From Cytophagales bacterium (GTDB lineage: Bacteria; Bacteroidota; Bacteroidia; Cytophagales; Cyclobacteriaceae), in assembly GCA_020403045.1 (NCBI GenBank), contig JADBYK010000051.1, forward strand, positions 1-33,888: a stretch of DNA of 33,888 bases, in the 5' to 3' direction. Every line of letters starts with the position of its first letter. Position 1 is the first letter of the stretch. This document shows positions 19,207 through 26,542 of this stretch, one piece after another. The notes beneath the pieces were generated by a model. The model saw nothing but the letters and a program-made list of their open reading frames with translations, was not told where the DNA came from and did not search any database. The translations under genes and the position numbers were made by a program.

Positions 19207-20085
19207 TTAAAGCACATTGTTTAGTTGTTCTTTTATTTTCTCCAGTTCTTCTTTCATCATCACCACCTGCTGCTGCATCTCTGCATCATTGGCTTTACTT
19301 CCGATTGTGTTGATCTCCCTTCCAATTTCTTGGGCGATAAAGCCCAATTTCTTACCGCTCGCTTGCTTGTCGCTGAGCCCCTTGATAAAATAATCTAAAT
19401 GCGTTTTTAGACGAACGCGCTCTTCGTGAATATCGAGCTTTTCAATGTAAAAAATAATCTCTTGTTCGAGGCGATTCGCATCGAATCCTTCACCTCCAAA
19501 AAGCTCCTTCACGTTGCCCTTGATTCGACTCCTGATTTTTTCTATCCGCTTGGGATCAATCTCTTCTACAGCAAACAAACCCTTCCTAATCGTGTCTATA
19601 TAGTCGATCAATTTCTTCTCCAGAGATTTGCCTTCGGCAAGTCGAAATGATTCACATTTTTCAATGGCCTCCCCTATCAAACTGCGTACATTTTCCCACT
19701 CAGCCGGATCCAACTCTTCTTTGCCATTGGCGATAACTACATCTGGTGAAGAAAGGGCCATCTGAAAAATTGAGTCCGTTGTTGCTAATACTCTATCCGC
19801 CAAACGCTTAAGTTCCTCATAGTAAGCAATAAATAATTCTTCGTTATAGCGCTGCACGACTTCTGGCCGAGCGGTTTGTTGATAATCTATTGACACGGAA
19901 ATTTTCCCGCGTTCCAACTTATCTGCTACCCAAGTGCGAAGTTCCAATTCCTTCTCTGAAAACTTACGAGGCAGCCGCAAACTCAAATCCAGAAACTTGG
20001 AATTTAGGGACTTTATTTCGACAGCAATTGCCAAGGAACCTGAATTGGAAGTGCTTTGGCCAAAGCCAGTCATTGATCTAATCAT
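19207..20085 (-). CDS. yicC: YicC/YloC-family endoribonuclease
   Basis: The family motif MIRSMTGFGQS opens the protein, and the N-terminal domain goes on with VEIKSLNSKFLDLSLRLPR. The C-terminal DUF1732 domain has NRLEQEIIFYIEKLDIHEE, RLKTHLDYF and GKKLGFIAQEIGREINTIGSKAND. At 292 residues it has the family length. E. coli YicC is an endoribonuclease that helps degrade the small RNA RyhB; the role in Bacteroidota is not known. In many genomes gmk follows yicC, but here the next gene is convergent clpC. Its start is 12 nt after the stop of the outer-membrane protein gene, so it is probably in that transcript. Confidence 0.93.
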   Translation of the reverse strand: MIRSMTGFGQSTSNSGSLAIAVEIKSLNSKFLDLSLRLPRKFSEKELELRTWVADKLERGKISVSIDYQQTARPEVVQRYNEELFIAYYEELKRLADRVLATTDSIFQMALSSPDVVIANGKEELDPAEWENVRSLIGEAIEKCESFRLAEGKSLEKKLIDYIDTIRKGLFAVEEIDPKRIEKIRSRIKGNVKELFGGEGFDANRLEQEIIFYIEKLDIHEERVRLKTHLDYFIKGLSDKQASGKKLGFIAQEIGREINTIGSKANDAEMQQQVVMMKEELEKIKEQLNNVL

Positions 20086-20097
20086 TTGGGCTACTTT

Positions 20098-23000
20098 TTA
20101 AAAATCAAAACCGATCGCCACGAATGGACGTGGGCTTTTTACAACAAAATTCTCGACCGGCCAAGCCAGGTCGAATTTAAGATAATAGCCAAAAATCACC
20201 GATCTGAATCCAAATCCATAGCTATAAAGCCATGGATTTAAGTACTCTCGAATTTCAACTTGAAATGGGTTCCCGGTCGTAAATTTTTCTGGCACATTTC
20301 TAACGCGACCTACGCTTGAATTATCGAGCGGAATCGGACCTGTCCAACTACTTCCTATGTCATAGAAGCCTGTCAACTGCAAGTTTCTAAAGAAATTGGA
20401 AGTGATGGGGCCGCTAGACAGAGCACGAACAAGCGGCACACGCAATTCCGCATTGAGAACAGCAGCGCTATTTCCGTAAAGTGTACCATAATCAAAACCC
20501 CGGAGGTTGACAAACTCTGTAAAAAGTAAATTTTCATTGTAAGATCCGAAGGGATGAACAAGTGGATTGAGAGCACCGCCTCTGTTGAACGCATGCCCCG
20601 TAGTGGGACCAAGCCAATTATTAAACCAATTGTCGGTACCGCCCAATAAATAACTCTTTGGGGCAGCTCCAAAAAAACTTCCGGCAAAGCCGCGTACGGC
20701 AAAAACAATCTCCTTGTAAATCTTTTGATACCTCCTGATGTCCAGCGAGACCTGACTGAAACTTCTACGCGAGTTACCCGCTGCTTCATAGATGACAGCA
20801 CTCAGTTTCCCCCGTGTACCTTCAATAATGTTCAATCCCGTAGTGATTGAGTTATCGTATACAATCTCTGCTTTGGCTCCTAAGTAGGTTTGTGATCGTG
20901 AGGGTAGAAAAGTAGGTACCCCGGCAGTAGGAATGGTTCGTCCTAGATCGACATACTGAGTATAACCTGCAAATGGCTTAATGGTAACTCTTGTTCGTAC
21001 AGACAGCGGATAGGAAGCACCTACCTCTAGTTTTTGAAACGAATATTTTTGTCTCTCGTCTTCAGCTGATTCCCTCAGCAACGGCTGCCAGAAAATTACC
21101 TTCCGATCAAAACGAATGCTGTAATCAATTCGGTTCGGCAAATACTGAAACTCCCCAAACATATCTCCACTTTTAAAATCAAAAGCTGTTTGAAGACCAC
21201 CGAAAATTCGATAATTCTCCAACATATCATTCATCTGCACTTCTAGCTTCAACCCCGGGCCGCGAAGTTGATCGATCACAAAACTGGTGACAATATTTTC
21301 ATAGCTGAATTTTGGAAAATACGGAAACGGCCCCTTGACCCGGTTTACTTCTCTGGCTTTCATATAGCGTGTCAGGAACGTCTCGCTCGGCTGTTTATTC
21401 TTAATGGCCTCCTCTTCAAACACATAGTCGTCAGTGTTTAAGGGTTTTTCTGTCGGCTTCAACAATTCTTTTTTTGGAACGCTATCGACCTTTGCAATGA
21501 CTGGTGCTAACTCATCAAATGTATAATCATCAGTATTAATGTTGGCATTTTTTTGGATGGCTTTTACGGTGTCCTTTTTTACCGGCTGCTCCATAGCCGG
21601 TTGCAGAGGCTCTGATTTTACAGTATCTATTTTTTCCTTAAGACGAGCATTGATCAAATCTTTAATGGAGGTTGCTTTTGGCTGCTCCTTCTTTTTTCGC
21701 TCCGTTAAAACCCTTGCCTGAGCCACTTCCTTTCTGCGGGTAGCGGGAGTAAAAACCTGTCGATCAAAATTCCGGTTGTGTTCAATAAAAATATCTTCTC
21801 TCAAAGATTGAGTTAGCACCACGGCTAGCATCTTATTGCCGTAGTTGATGTCAAAATCTTTTACACTGGAGTTGTAGTTAGTTAGCTGCGAATAAATACC
21901 TGTGGCCATATTATACCTAAACAAGTTGGTAATGCCCCGCTGATCGCTGAGGTAGAAAAAATTATTTTCATCTACGGGCCGAACATGGAAATCTTTGCTC
22001 AATGTATTGGTAACGCGCTTCAACGAGTTTACTGTGGTGTCAATGTTGTACAAAAAGAGATTGTAGTTAGGCGAAAGTTTTTGCAGCCCTTTGACAGAAA
22101 CATTCAACGAATCTGACGGTCTGTTAGAACTAAAAACAACCGTATTGGTATTGGGTATAAAAGCCGGATCCAGATCGTCAAACTTATCGTTGGTAAGTCT
22201 TTTTGTGCGATCTCTACGACTGCTTAGCAAAAATAAATCATTTTGACCTTCGAAGTCCGCACTCACTACTACGAGTCGTCCGTTATTCGAAAAGTTGAAG
22301 CTTCGGATATTTGAAAACTTATCCAGTTCTCGAGGCAGCTTCGTTTTGCTATTGAGATCATAGAGCCAAAAAATATACTGGCCTTTTTTAACGCCTATTA
22401 CACCCAGCGTATTGGCATCAGCCCAGCTAAGTAAGGGCACTCGATAGTCAACGGTTTGCTTAATGGCTCGCTTCCCGCCCGTTAAAATAACTTTTTCCTT
22501 GCCGCTTTCTAGTGACTTTACTTTTACTGTAAAACTTCCTCTGTCGTTTTCAGCATATGCAATCTTTTTCCCATCAGGGCTGATCTTCACGGTGGTGTAA
22601 GTCAAAGTTCTACGATGGTTCTCTGTAAACCGAGTGGAGTCTTGTAAAGGCACATAGCTTTGGCTTACTTTTTTCTCCATACCACTATAGAAAGCCCGCC
22701 AATCCACCAACAATTGTTTAAAAGGTATGCCAAGTGTGATTAAAATGCTGCGTTCTTCGTTACGAATGATTCGTGTATAATTAAGAATGTTGTTGATGCT
22801 GCTCTTCCCATATTTTTCAACAATAAAGTTCCAAATCGACTGGCCTACCAACGCAGCCTCCTTTCCAGAAAAACGCAAAGCTTTATTTACTCTATTACTT
22901 TGTACCAGCTGCCTGACAAAATCGTCCATCTCCTCGTCCCACCCATGAGCCACATAATAAGAGCTTCCTTCAATAAACCATTCAGGCAAATTCAGCAACA

Positions 23001-23484
23001 CCGAATTCTGAAACATGTCTTTCAAGCTGCCACCAAACATCATCTCATTCACCATCAAATCAGACATTTTGAAAATCAATTCTTCCTTGAATTCGTCCAG
23101 ATTTCCCGGATGGGCTATTTCTACATAGGGCTTTATGAACTCTGTCTCGCCACCCGCACTGTACCTTGTGTGGTTCAGGCCAATATTGCTTTGCTGCAAA
23201 TCAGTCACAGAGTTGTACAAAAACACCTTTGTCTTTTGAGATGGATAAAAACCAATCAAGTCAGTAATTCGATCAAACTCCGACTCCAGGTATTGAAGGG
23301 CTTCTTCCGCAACCTTCCTGCGTTCCCCATAGAAATGGACATCAAAATTCTCAGAACTCAGGTATTTCCAGTCAAATTTCTTGAATTGAATTCGATTTTG
23401 ACCAAAGGTTTCTATGGTTTGCTGAGCATGAACTGCACCCGTTGCTAACATCCAGACTAAAAATACCCCCCCAATCCTTCTCAT
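20098..23484 (-). CDS. Large outer-membrane protein: degenerate peptidase domain, TolB-like propeller, BamA-like barrel
   Basis: This is about 1128 residues with a signal peptide (MRRIGGVFLVWMLATGAVHAQQ). The first 280 residues resemble a peptidase MA-like domain (FDVHFYGERRKVAEEALQYL, later LPEWFIEGSSYYVAHG), but the HExxH zinc motif is absent: the site reads VNEMMFGG. Next come PD40/TolB-type strands (TTVKISPDGKKIAYAEND, LDPAFIPNTNTVVFSSNRPS). A Lys/Glu-rich linker contains two NTDDY-F-E repeats. The last 350 or so residues look like a surface-antigen barrel, with RGFDYGTLYGNSAAVLNAEL and a C-terminal Phe (AIGFDF), the usual end of outer-membrane barrels. The role is unknown; an envelope assembly or translocation role is inference. 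The frame opens at 23523 inside the upstream gene, but the ATG at 23484 starts the signal peptide. Confidence 0.8.
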   Translation of the reverse strand: MRRIGGVFLVWMLATGAVHAQQTIETFGQNRIQFKKFDWKYLSSENFDVHFYGERRKVAEEALQYLESEFDRITDLIGFYPSQKTKVFLYNSVTDLQQSNIGLNHTRYSAGGETEFIKPYVEIAHPGNLDEFKEELIFKMSDLMVNEMMFGGSLKDMFQNSVLLNLPEWFIEGSSYYVAHGWDEEMDDFVRQLVQSNRVNKALRFSGKEAALVGQSIWNFIVEKYGKSSINNILNYTRIIRNEERSILITLGIPFKQLLVDWRAFYSGMEKKVSQSYVPLQDSTRFTENHRRTLTYTTVKISPDGKKIAYAENDRGSFTVKVKSLESGKEKVILTGGKRAIKQTVDYRVPLLSWADANTLGVIGVKKGQYIFWLYDLNSKTKLPRELDKFSNIRSFNFSNNGRLVVVSADFEGQNDLFLLSSRRDRTKRLTNDKFDDLDPAFIPNTNTVVFSSNRPSDSLNVSVKGLQKLSPNYNLFLYNIDTTVNSLKRVTNTLSKDFHVRPVDENNFFYLSDQRGITNLFRYNMATGIYSQLTNYNSSVKDFDINYGNKMLAVVLTQSLREDIFIEHNRNFDRQVFTPATRRKEVAQARVLTERKKKEQPKATSIKDLINARLKEKIDTVKSEPLQPAMEQPVKKDTVKAIQKNANINTDDYTFDELAPVIAKVDSVPKKELLKPTEKPLNTDDYVFEEEAIKNKQPSETFLTRYMKAREVNRVKGPFPYFPKFSYENIVTSFVIDQLRGPGLKLEVQMNDMLENYRIFGGLQTAFDFKSGDMFGEFQYLPNRIDYSIRFDRKVIFWQPLLRESAEDERQKYSFQKLEVGASYPLSVRTRVTIKPFAGYTQYVDLGRTIPTAGVPTFLPSRSQTYLGAKAEIVYDNSITTGLNIIEGTRGKLSAVIYEAAGNSRRSFSQVSLDIRRYQKIYKEIVFAVRGFAGSFFGAAPKSYLLGGTDNWFNNWLGPTTGHAFNRGGALNPLVHPFGSYNENLLFTEFVNLRGFDYGTLYGNSAAVLNAELRVPLVRALSSGPITSNFFRNLQLTGFYDIGSSWTGPIPLDNSSVGRVRNVPEKFTTGNPFQVEIREYLNPWLYSYGFGFRSVIFGYYLKFDLAWPVENFVVKSPRPFVAIGFDF

Positions 23485-23500
23485 ACTTGCTGTGTTCGAC

Positions 23501-24583
23501 TTAAGGTTTCGAATATAACGCATTAAATCTTGTAATATTTACTTCCTTCATTATTTCCGCTTTGCCTTCCAACCAATGGGCTATATGGGCAGAAAAATAG
23601 GGAGCTAAACTTACACCTTTTGTCCCCAGTCCGTTAAAAATAACTAAATTTTTGTAGAGTGGATGAGATCCAATAATCGGTCGCCTGTCAATAGTGGTTG
23701 GCCGGATGCCCCACTCCTGTGCTACCACAGAAAAGGGACTTTTTAACAGTCCGGTTAACTTCTCAACTAACTCAACCCGGGCTTTGTCAGTCACGTCAGG
23801 GCTCAGGTTTTTTAGCTCATACGTTGCACCAGCTTTGTAGGTAGAGTTTCCATTGGATGGGACGATATATACGCCCTTATTAAAAATCACAGCGGGCTCA
23901 AAATCCAAATTTAAAGTTACCGTTTCTCCTTTCAGAGGCCGAATGTTAAGCCAATCAAAAAAAGGATTTGCTTCAATTCCCTGGCAAAAGATAATCTTAC
24001 GAGCGGTCACCCCCCGGTACGAAACCGACTCGCGTGATAGCTCTACGTCTTCTACCGCAAAATAAGAATCGCTCCAGGAATTATGAGAAATCAGAAATTT
24101 TCTGGTTGATGCTAAAAAAGATACTGTATCCAAATACCCACAAGTGTTCAATAAAATCCCACCAAAGGGATCGTTTACTTCGTTTCCAAAACCCGACTCA
24201 GTATATATCTTTTCCACAAAAGTGCTCACCCCATTTTCAGCTGATTTGACCATCCAATTATTCTGCTCCTCAGCAGAATGAAACGGTCGATAAAGTAGTG
24301 AAGGAAAGAAAAATCGCTGCCCAAATTGTTTCTCGCAGTCGGTATAGAAAGCATGTAACGAAGCAAAAACCTCTTCCGCCAACCACGTCTTCACAATGCC
24401 CATTCCGGTTATGGGATTGAACAACCCGGCTGCCACACGTGAGCAATTGTTCTTTATCGGCTCATCAAAAACCGATACTCTTCTACCTCTTTCCAAAAGC
24501 CGTATAGCTAAAGCAGAACCGGCAAGGCCCTGGCCAACAATAATATAGTCTACTTGAGGTTCGATAAAAATAATAGAGAACAA
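23501..24583 (-). CDS. FAD-dependent oxidoreductase, DAO family
   Basis: The N-terminus has the Rossmann motif VDYIIVGQGLAGSALAIRLL and then RGRRVSVFDEP, which binds FAD. The C-terminal half ends with EWGIRPTTIDRRPIIGSHPL and VIFNGLGTKGVSLAPYF, typical of the D-amino acid/glycine oxidase (DAO) family, which also covers the C-terminal domain of MnmC and ThiO. The 360-residue length fits. The substrate cannot be told. Only a TTG at 24581-24583 opens the frame before the FAD motif; no ATG or GTG is available. It precedes the outer-membrane protein gene by 16 nt and is divergent from the MBL-fold gene. Confidence 0.85.
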   Translation of the reverse strand: MFSIIFIEPQVDYIIVGQGLAGSALAIRLLERGRRVSVFDEPIKNNCSRVAAGLFNPITGMGIVKTWLAEEVFASLHAFYTDCEKQFGQRFFFPSLLYRPFHSAEEQNNWMVKSAENGVSTFVEKIYTESGFGNEVNDPFGGILLNTCGYLDTVSFLASTRKFLISHNSWSDSYFAVEDVELSRESVSYRGVTARKIIFCQGIEANPFFDWLNIRPLKGETVTLNLDFEPAVIFNKGVYIVPSNGNSTYKAGATYELKNLSPDVTDKARVELVEKLTGLLKSPFSVVAQEWGIRPTTIDRRPIIGSHPLYKNLVIFNGLGTKGVSLAPYFSAHIAHWLEGKAEIMKEVNITRFNALYSKP

Positions 24584-24590
24584 AAGTACT

Positions 24591-24621
24591 GCTTGGCGAG
24601 CTATTCAAGTGTCGGCCAAGC
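24591..24621. promoter_or_regulatory. Inverted repeat in the divergent promoter region
   Basis: GCTTGGC at 24591-24597 and GCCAAGC at 24615-24621 are exact inverted repeats with a 17-nt spacer, in the 59-bp gap between the FAD oxidoreductase (-) and MBL hydrolase (+) genes. Such a site could be an operator that serves both. Seven-nt arms could also arise by chance. Confidence 0.3.
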
Positions 24622-24630
24622 AAGTTTTCG

Positions 24631-24638
24631 TAATTTTG
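24631..24638 (+). promoter_or_regulatory. -7 box just upstream of the MBL gene
   Basis: TAATTTTG matches TAnnTTTG. Its last base is 5 nt before the MBL ATG, so the transcript would start at or near the ATG and be almost leaderless. No TTTG is found at the -33 distance. Confidence 0.4.
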
Positions 24639-24642
24639 CAGG

Positions 24643-25299
24643 ATGACTATCCAAACGTTTGTTTTCAATCCATTTTCGGAAAACACCTACGTAGCATTTG
24701 ACGAAACCAAGGAGGCGGTGATCATCGATCCGGGGTGTTACGAACCAATGGAGAAAGCTGAACTTGATCAATTTATAACTTCGAAAGGTTTGACTGTCAA
24801 GTTTATTCTCAACACCCATTGTCATATTGATCACGTATTGGGCAATTTTCATTGTAAAACGAAATACAAAGTTCCTTTAGCCATCAACAAGCAAGATGAA
24901 AAGGTGCTGCTGGCCGTGCAATCATACGCCTCCAACTATGGCTTTGCGGGCTACCAGCCCACACTCCCCGATCGGTTCTTAGAAGAAAACGAGTCTTTTA
25001 CTTTTGGGAATACAAACTGGAAAATTCTATTTATTCCTGGCCATTCTCCGGGGCACATTGCGTTTTATGACGAGCAAAAGAAAACTATTTTTAGTGGCGA
25101 TGTACTATTTAAAAGAAGCATTGGGCGAACAGATTTGCCTGGTGGCAATTTTGACGTGTTGCTAAAAAGCATACAACAGAAACTCTTTCTATTACCTGAT
25201 GACGTGGTAGTGTATTCAGGACATGGCCCTACAACAACAATAGGTGAAGAAAAAAAACTAAACTACCCTCGCCTAGAAGGCGAGGGGTTGATGAGATAA
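24643..25299 (+). CDS. MBL-fold (glyoxalase II-like) hydrolase with IS-altered C-terminus
   Basis: The metal-binding motif THCHIDH (H59, H61, D63, H64) and later GHSPGHIAFYDEQKK and YSGHGPTTTIGEEKK place this 218-residue protein in the MBL-fold hydrolase family near glyoxalase II; the substrate is not known. Family proteins of this class commonly end GEEKxxNPFL. Here the end reads GEEKKLNYPRLEGEGLMR, and the residues after LN are encoded by the hairpin end of an IS200/IS605 element. Removing bases 25264-25824 restores LNPFCALTH and a TGA stop at 25846-25848, giving a 2-nt gap to pssA. All metal ligands precede the altered tail, so activity may remain. Confidence 0.9.
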   Translation: MTIQTFVFNPFSENTYVAFDETKEAVIIDPGCYEPMEKAELDQFITSKGLTVKFILNTHCHIDHVLGNFHCKTKYKVPLAINKQDEKVLLAVQSYASNYGFAGYQPTLPDRFLEENESFTFGNTNWKILFIPGHSPGHIAFYDEQKKTIFSGDVLFKRSIGRTDLPGGNFDVLLKSIQQKLFLLPDDVVVYSGHGPTTTIGEEKKLNYPRLEGEGLMR

Positions 25300-25824
25300 C
25301 TTCGGCTTGAAGCCGACTAAAGACCATCGGAAACAGTGAAGTCCTCATCTTTCTTTTCTTTATCTTGATTCTCTATGTAGTCCATGATTACCTCATCAGT
25401 TATGTTCCCTGATGTCGCCACAAAATATCCCCTGCCCCACAAGTGCCTACCCCAAAATTCCCTTGACAGCGATTTGTTCTCCTGTAGTAGCTTATAGGAA
25501 CTCTTGCCCTTCAAGTACTGAACCAGTTTACTTATAGCCAAATGGGGAGGAACTGATACAAACAAGTGAACATGGTCTTTCGATACATGACCTTTGATTA
25601 TCTCAACTTCGTTTTCCTTACAAATGCCGCGTATCAAGTCCCGAACCCGTTCGCCAACCGCACCAACCATTACTTTCTTCCTGTATTTTGTAATCCACAC
25701 AATATGGTACTTACAATCATAGGTGCTGTGTGATGTTTTTCGATAGTTTTGCATCACACAAATTTATTAAACTAAAGTCTTCGCCTAAAGGCGAGGGATT
25801 TTCCCCCTGATACATACATTAAAC
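25264..25824 (-). mobile_element. IS200/IS605-family element, about 561 bp
   Basis: The element holds a single Y1 transposase gene and has no TnpB. Hairpins lie near both ends: CCCTCGCCT with AGGCGAGGG at 25266-25286, and TCGCCT with AGGCGA at 25781-25794, and a further perfect one (TCGGCTT, G, AAGCCGA) at 25302-25316. The ends are set by the host gene: the 5-nt TAAAC occurs at 25259-25263 and again at 25820-25824, and joining across it restores the MBL reading frame. Which TAAAC belongs to the element is not resolved, since these elements make no target duplication but recognise a short 5' flank. Confidence 0.85.
25317..25757 (-). CDS. tnpA: IS200/IS605 transposase TnpA (Y1 HUH)
   Basis: This small transposase moves single-stranded DNA by cutting and joining at subterminal hairpins. 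At 146 residues it has the normal length. The N-terminus has HSTYDCKYHIVWITKYRKK. The HUH motif is in KDHVHLFV (H62, H64) and the catalytic Tyr is Y127 in ITDEVIMDYIENQ. The region SKLVQYLKGKSS and WGRHLWGRGYFVATSG are typical. The reading frame is intact with all key residues, so it may still be active. Either of the first two Met codons could start it. Confidence 0.93.
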   Translation of the reverse strand: MMQNYRKTSHSTYDCKYHIVWITKYRKKVMVGAVGERVRDLIRGICKENEVEIIKGHVSKDHVHLFVSVPPHLAISKLVQYLKGKSSYKLLQENKSLSREFWGRHLWGRGYFVATSGNITDEVIMDYIENQDKEKKDEDFTVSDGL

Positions 25825-25850
25825 CCTTTCTGCGCCCTGACCCATTGAGT

Positions 25851-26540
25851 ATGAACATAAAAAAATACATCCCTAATTTTCTGACCTGTTGTAACCTGAT
25901 TTGTGGTTGCTTAGGGATCGTCTACTGCCTCGAGGAAAGAAGCATTCCAGCGGCTTATTTTGTATGGGTCGCGGCTCTGTTTGATTTTTTGGATGGCTTC
26001 GCTGCACGATTGTTGAAAGTCCACTCTGTCATTGGTAAAGAATTGGATTCTTTAGCTGATGTAGTAAGCTTTGGAGTATTGCCATCACTCGTGATGTATA
26101 AGTTAATAGCCTCGTCATCATCTATTCCCTGGTTACCCTATACAGCGTTTATAATTGCAGCCTTTTCGGCATTACGGCTAGCCATTTTCAATGTAGACGA
26201 AACGCAGCGAGATAGTTTCAAAGGGTTGAATACCCCTGCAAATACTCTTTTTATCACTTCCCTACCGCTACTTTCCGGAAGCGTAGCTGCCTGGCTTCAT
26301 CAAGGTTGGCTCTTAGTTTTAATTACCATTGTATTCTCCCTTTTAATGGTTTCGCCTATCCAATTTTTTGCTTTTAAATTCAAAAACTTTAGCTGGGCAG
26401 ACAACCGGTCACGTTTTAGCTTTATTGGCCTTTCGGCAGTATTATTGATCATTTTTCAGGTGGCAGCCATCCCTCTCATTATACTACTTTACATCCTTAC
26501 ATCGTTGATAGGTGGTGGCTTGAAAATGGAAAAAAAATAA
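25851..26540 (+). CDS. pssA: CDP-diacylglycerol--serine O-phosphatidyltransferase
   Basis: This inner-membrane enzyme makes phosphatidylserine, the precursor of phosphatidylethanolamine. The CDP-alcohol phosphatidyltransferase motif DGFAARLLKVHSVIGKELD, followed by SLAD, supplies the acidic metal-binding residues. About six hydrophobic helices follow the N-terminal KKYIPNFLTCCNLICG, which is typical of bacterial PssA. The length of 229 residues is normal. A TTG at 25845 is in frame but the ATG at 25851 is preferred. It lies just after the IS200/IS605 insertion, which may have separated it from its former upstream promoter, and 2 nt before porU, so it is probably co-transcribed with porU-porV. 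Confidence 0.93.
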   Translation: MNIKKYIPNFLTCCNLICGCLGIVYCLEERSIPAAYFVWVAALFDFLDGFAARLLKVHSVIGKELDSLADVVSFGVLPSLVMYKLIASSSSIPWLPYTAFIIAAFSALRLAIFNVDETQRDSFKGLNTPANTLFITSLPLLSGSVAAWLHQGWLLVLITIVFSLLMVSPIQFFAFKFKNFSWADNRSRFSFIGLSAVLLIIFQVAAIPLIILLYILTSLIGGGLKMEKK

Positions 26541-26542
26541 AC

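Noticed and set aside
22900-23448. A 182-codon open frame on the plus strand opposite the outer-membrane protein gene
   Set aside because: It is antisense to a well-supported coding region and has no family match or start signals.
25266-25316. Hairpins after the MBL gene as terminators
   Set aside because: They lie inside the IS200/IS605 borders and match its subterminal hairpins; no T-run follows.
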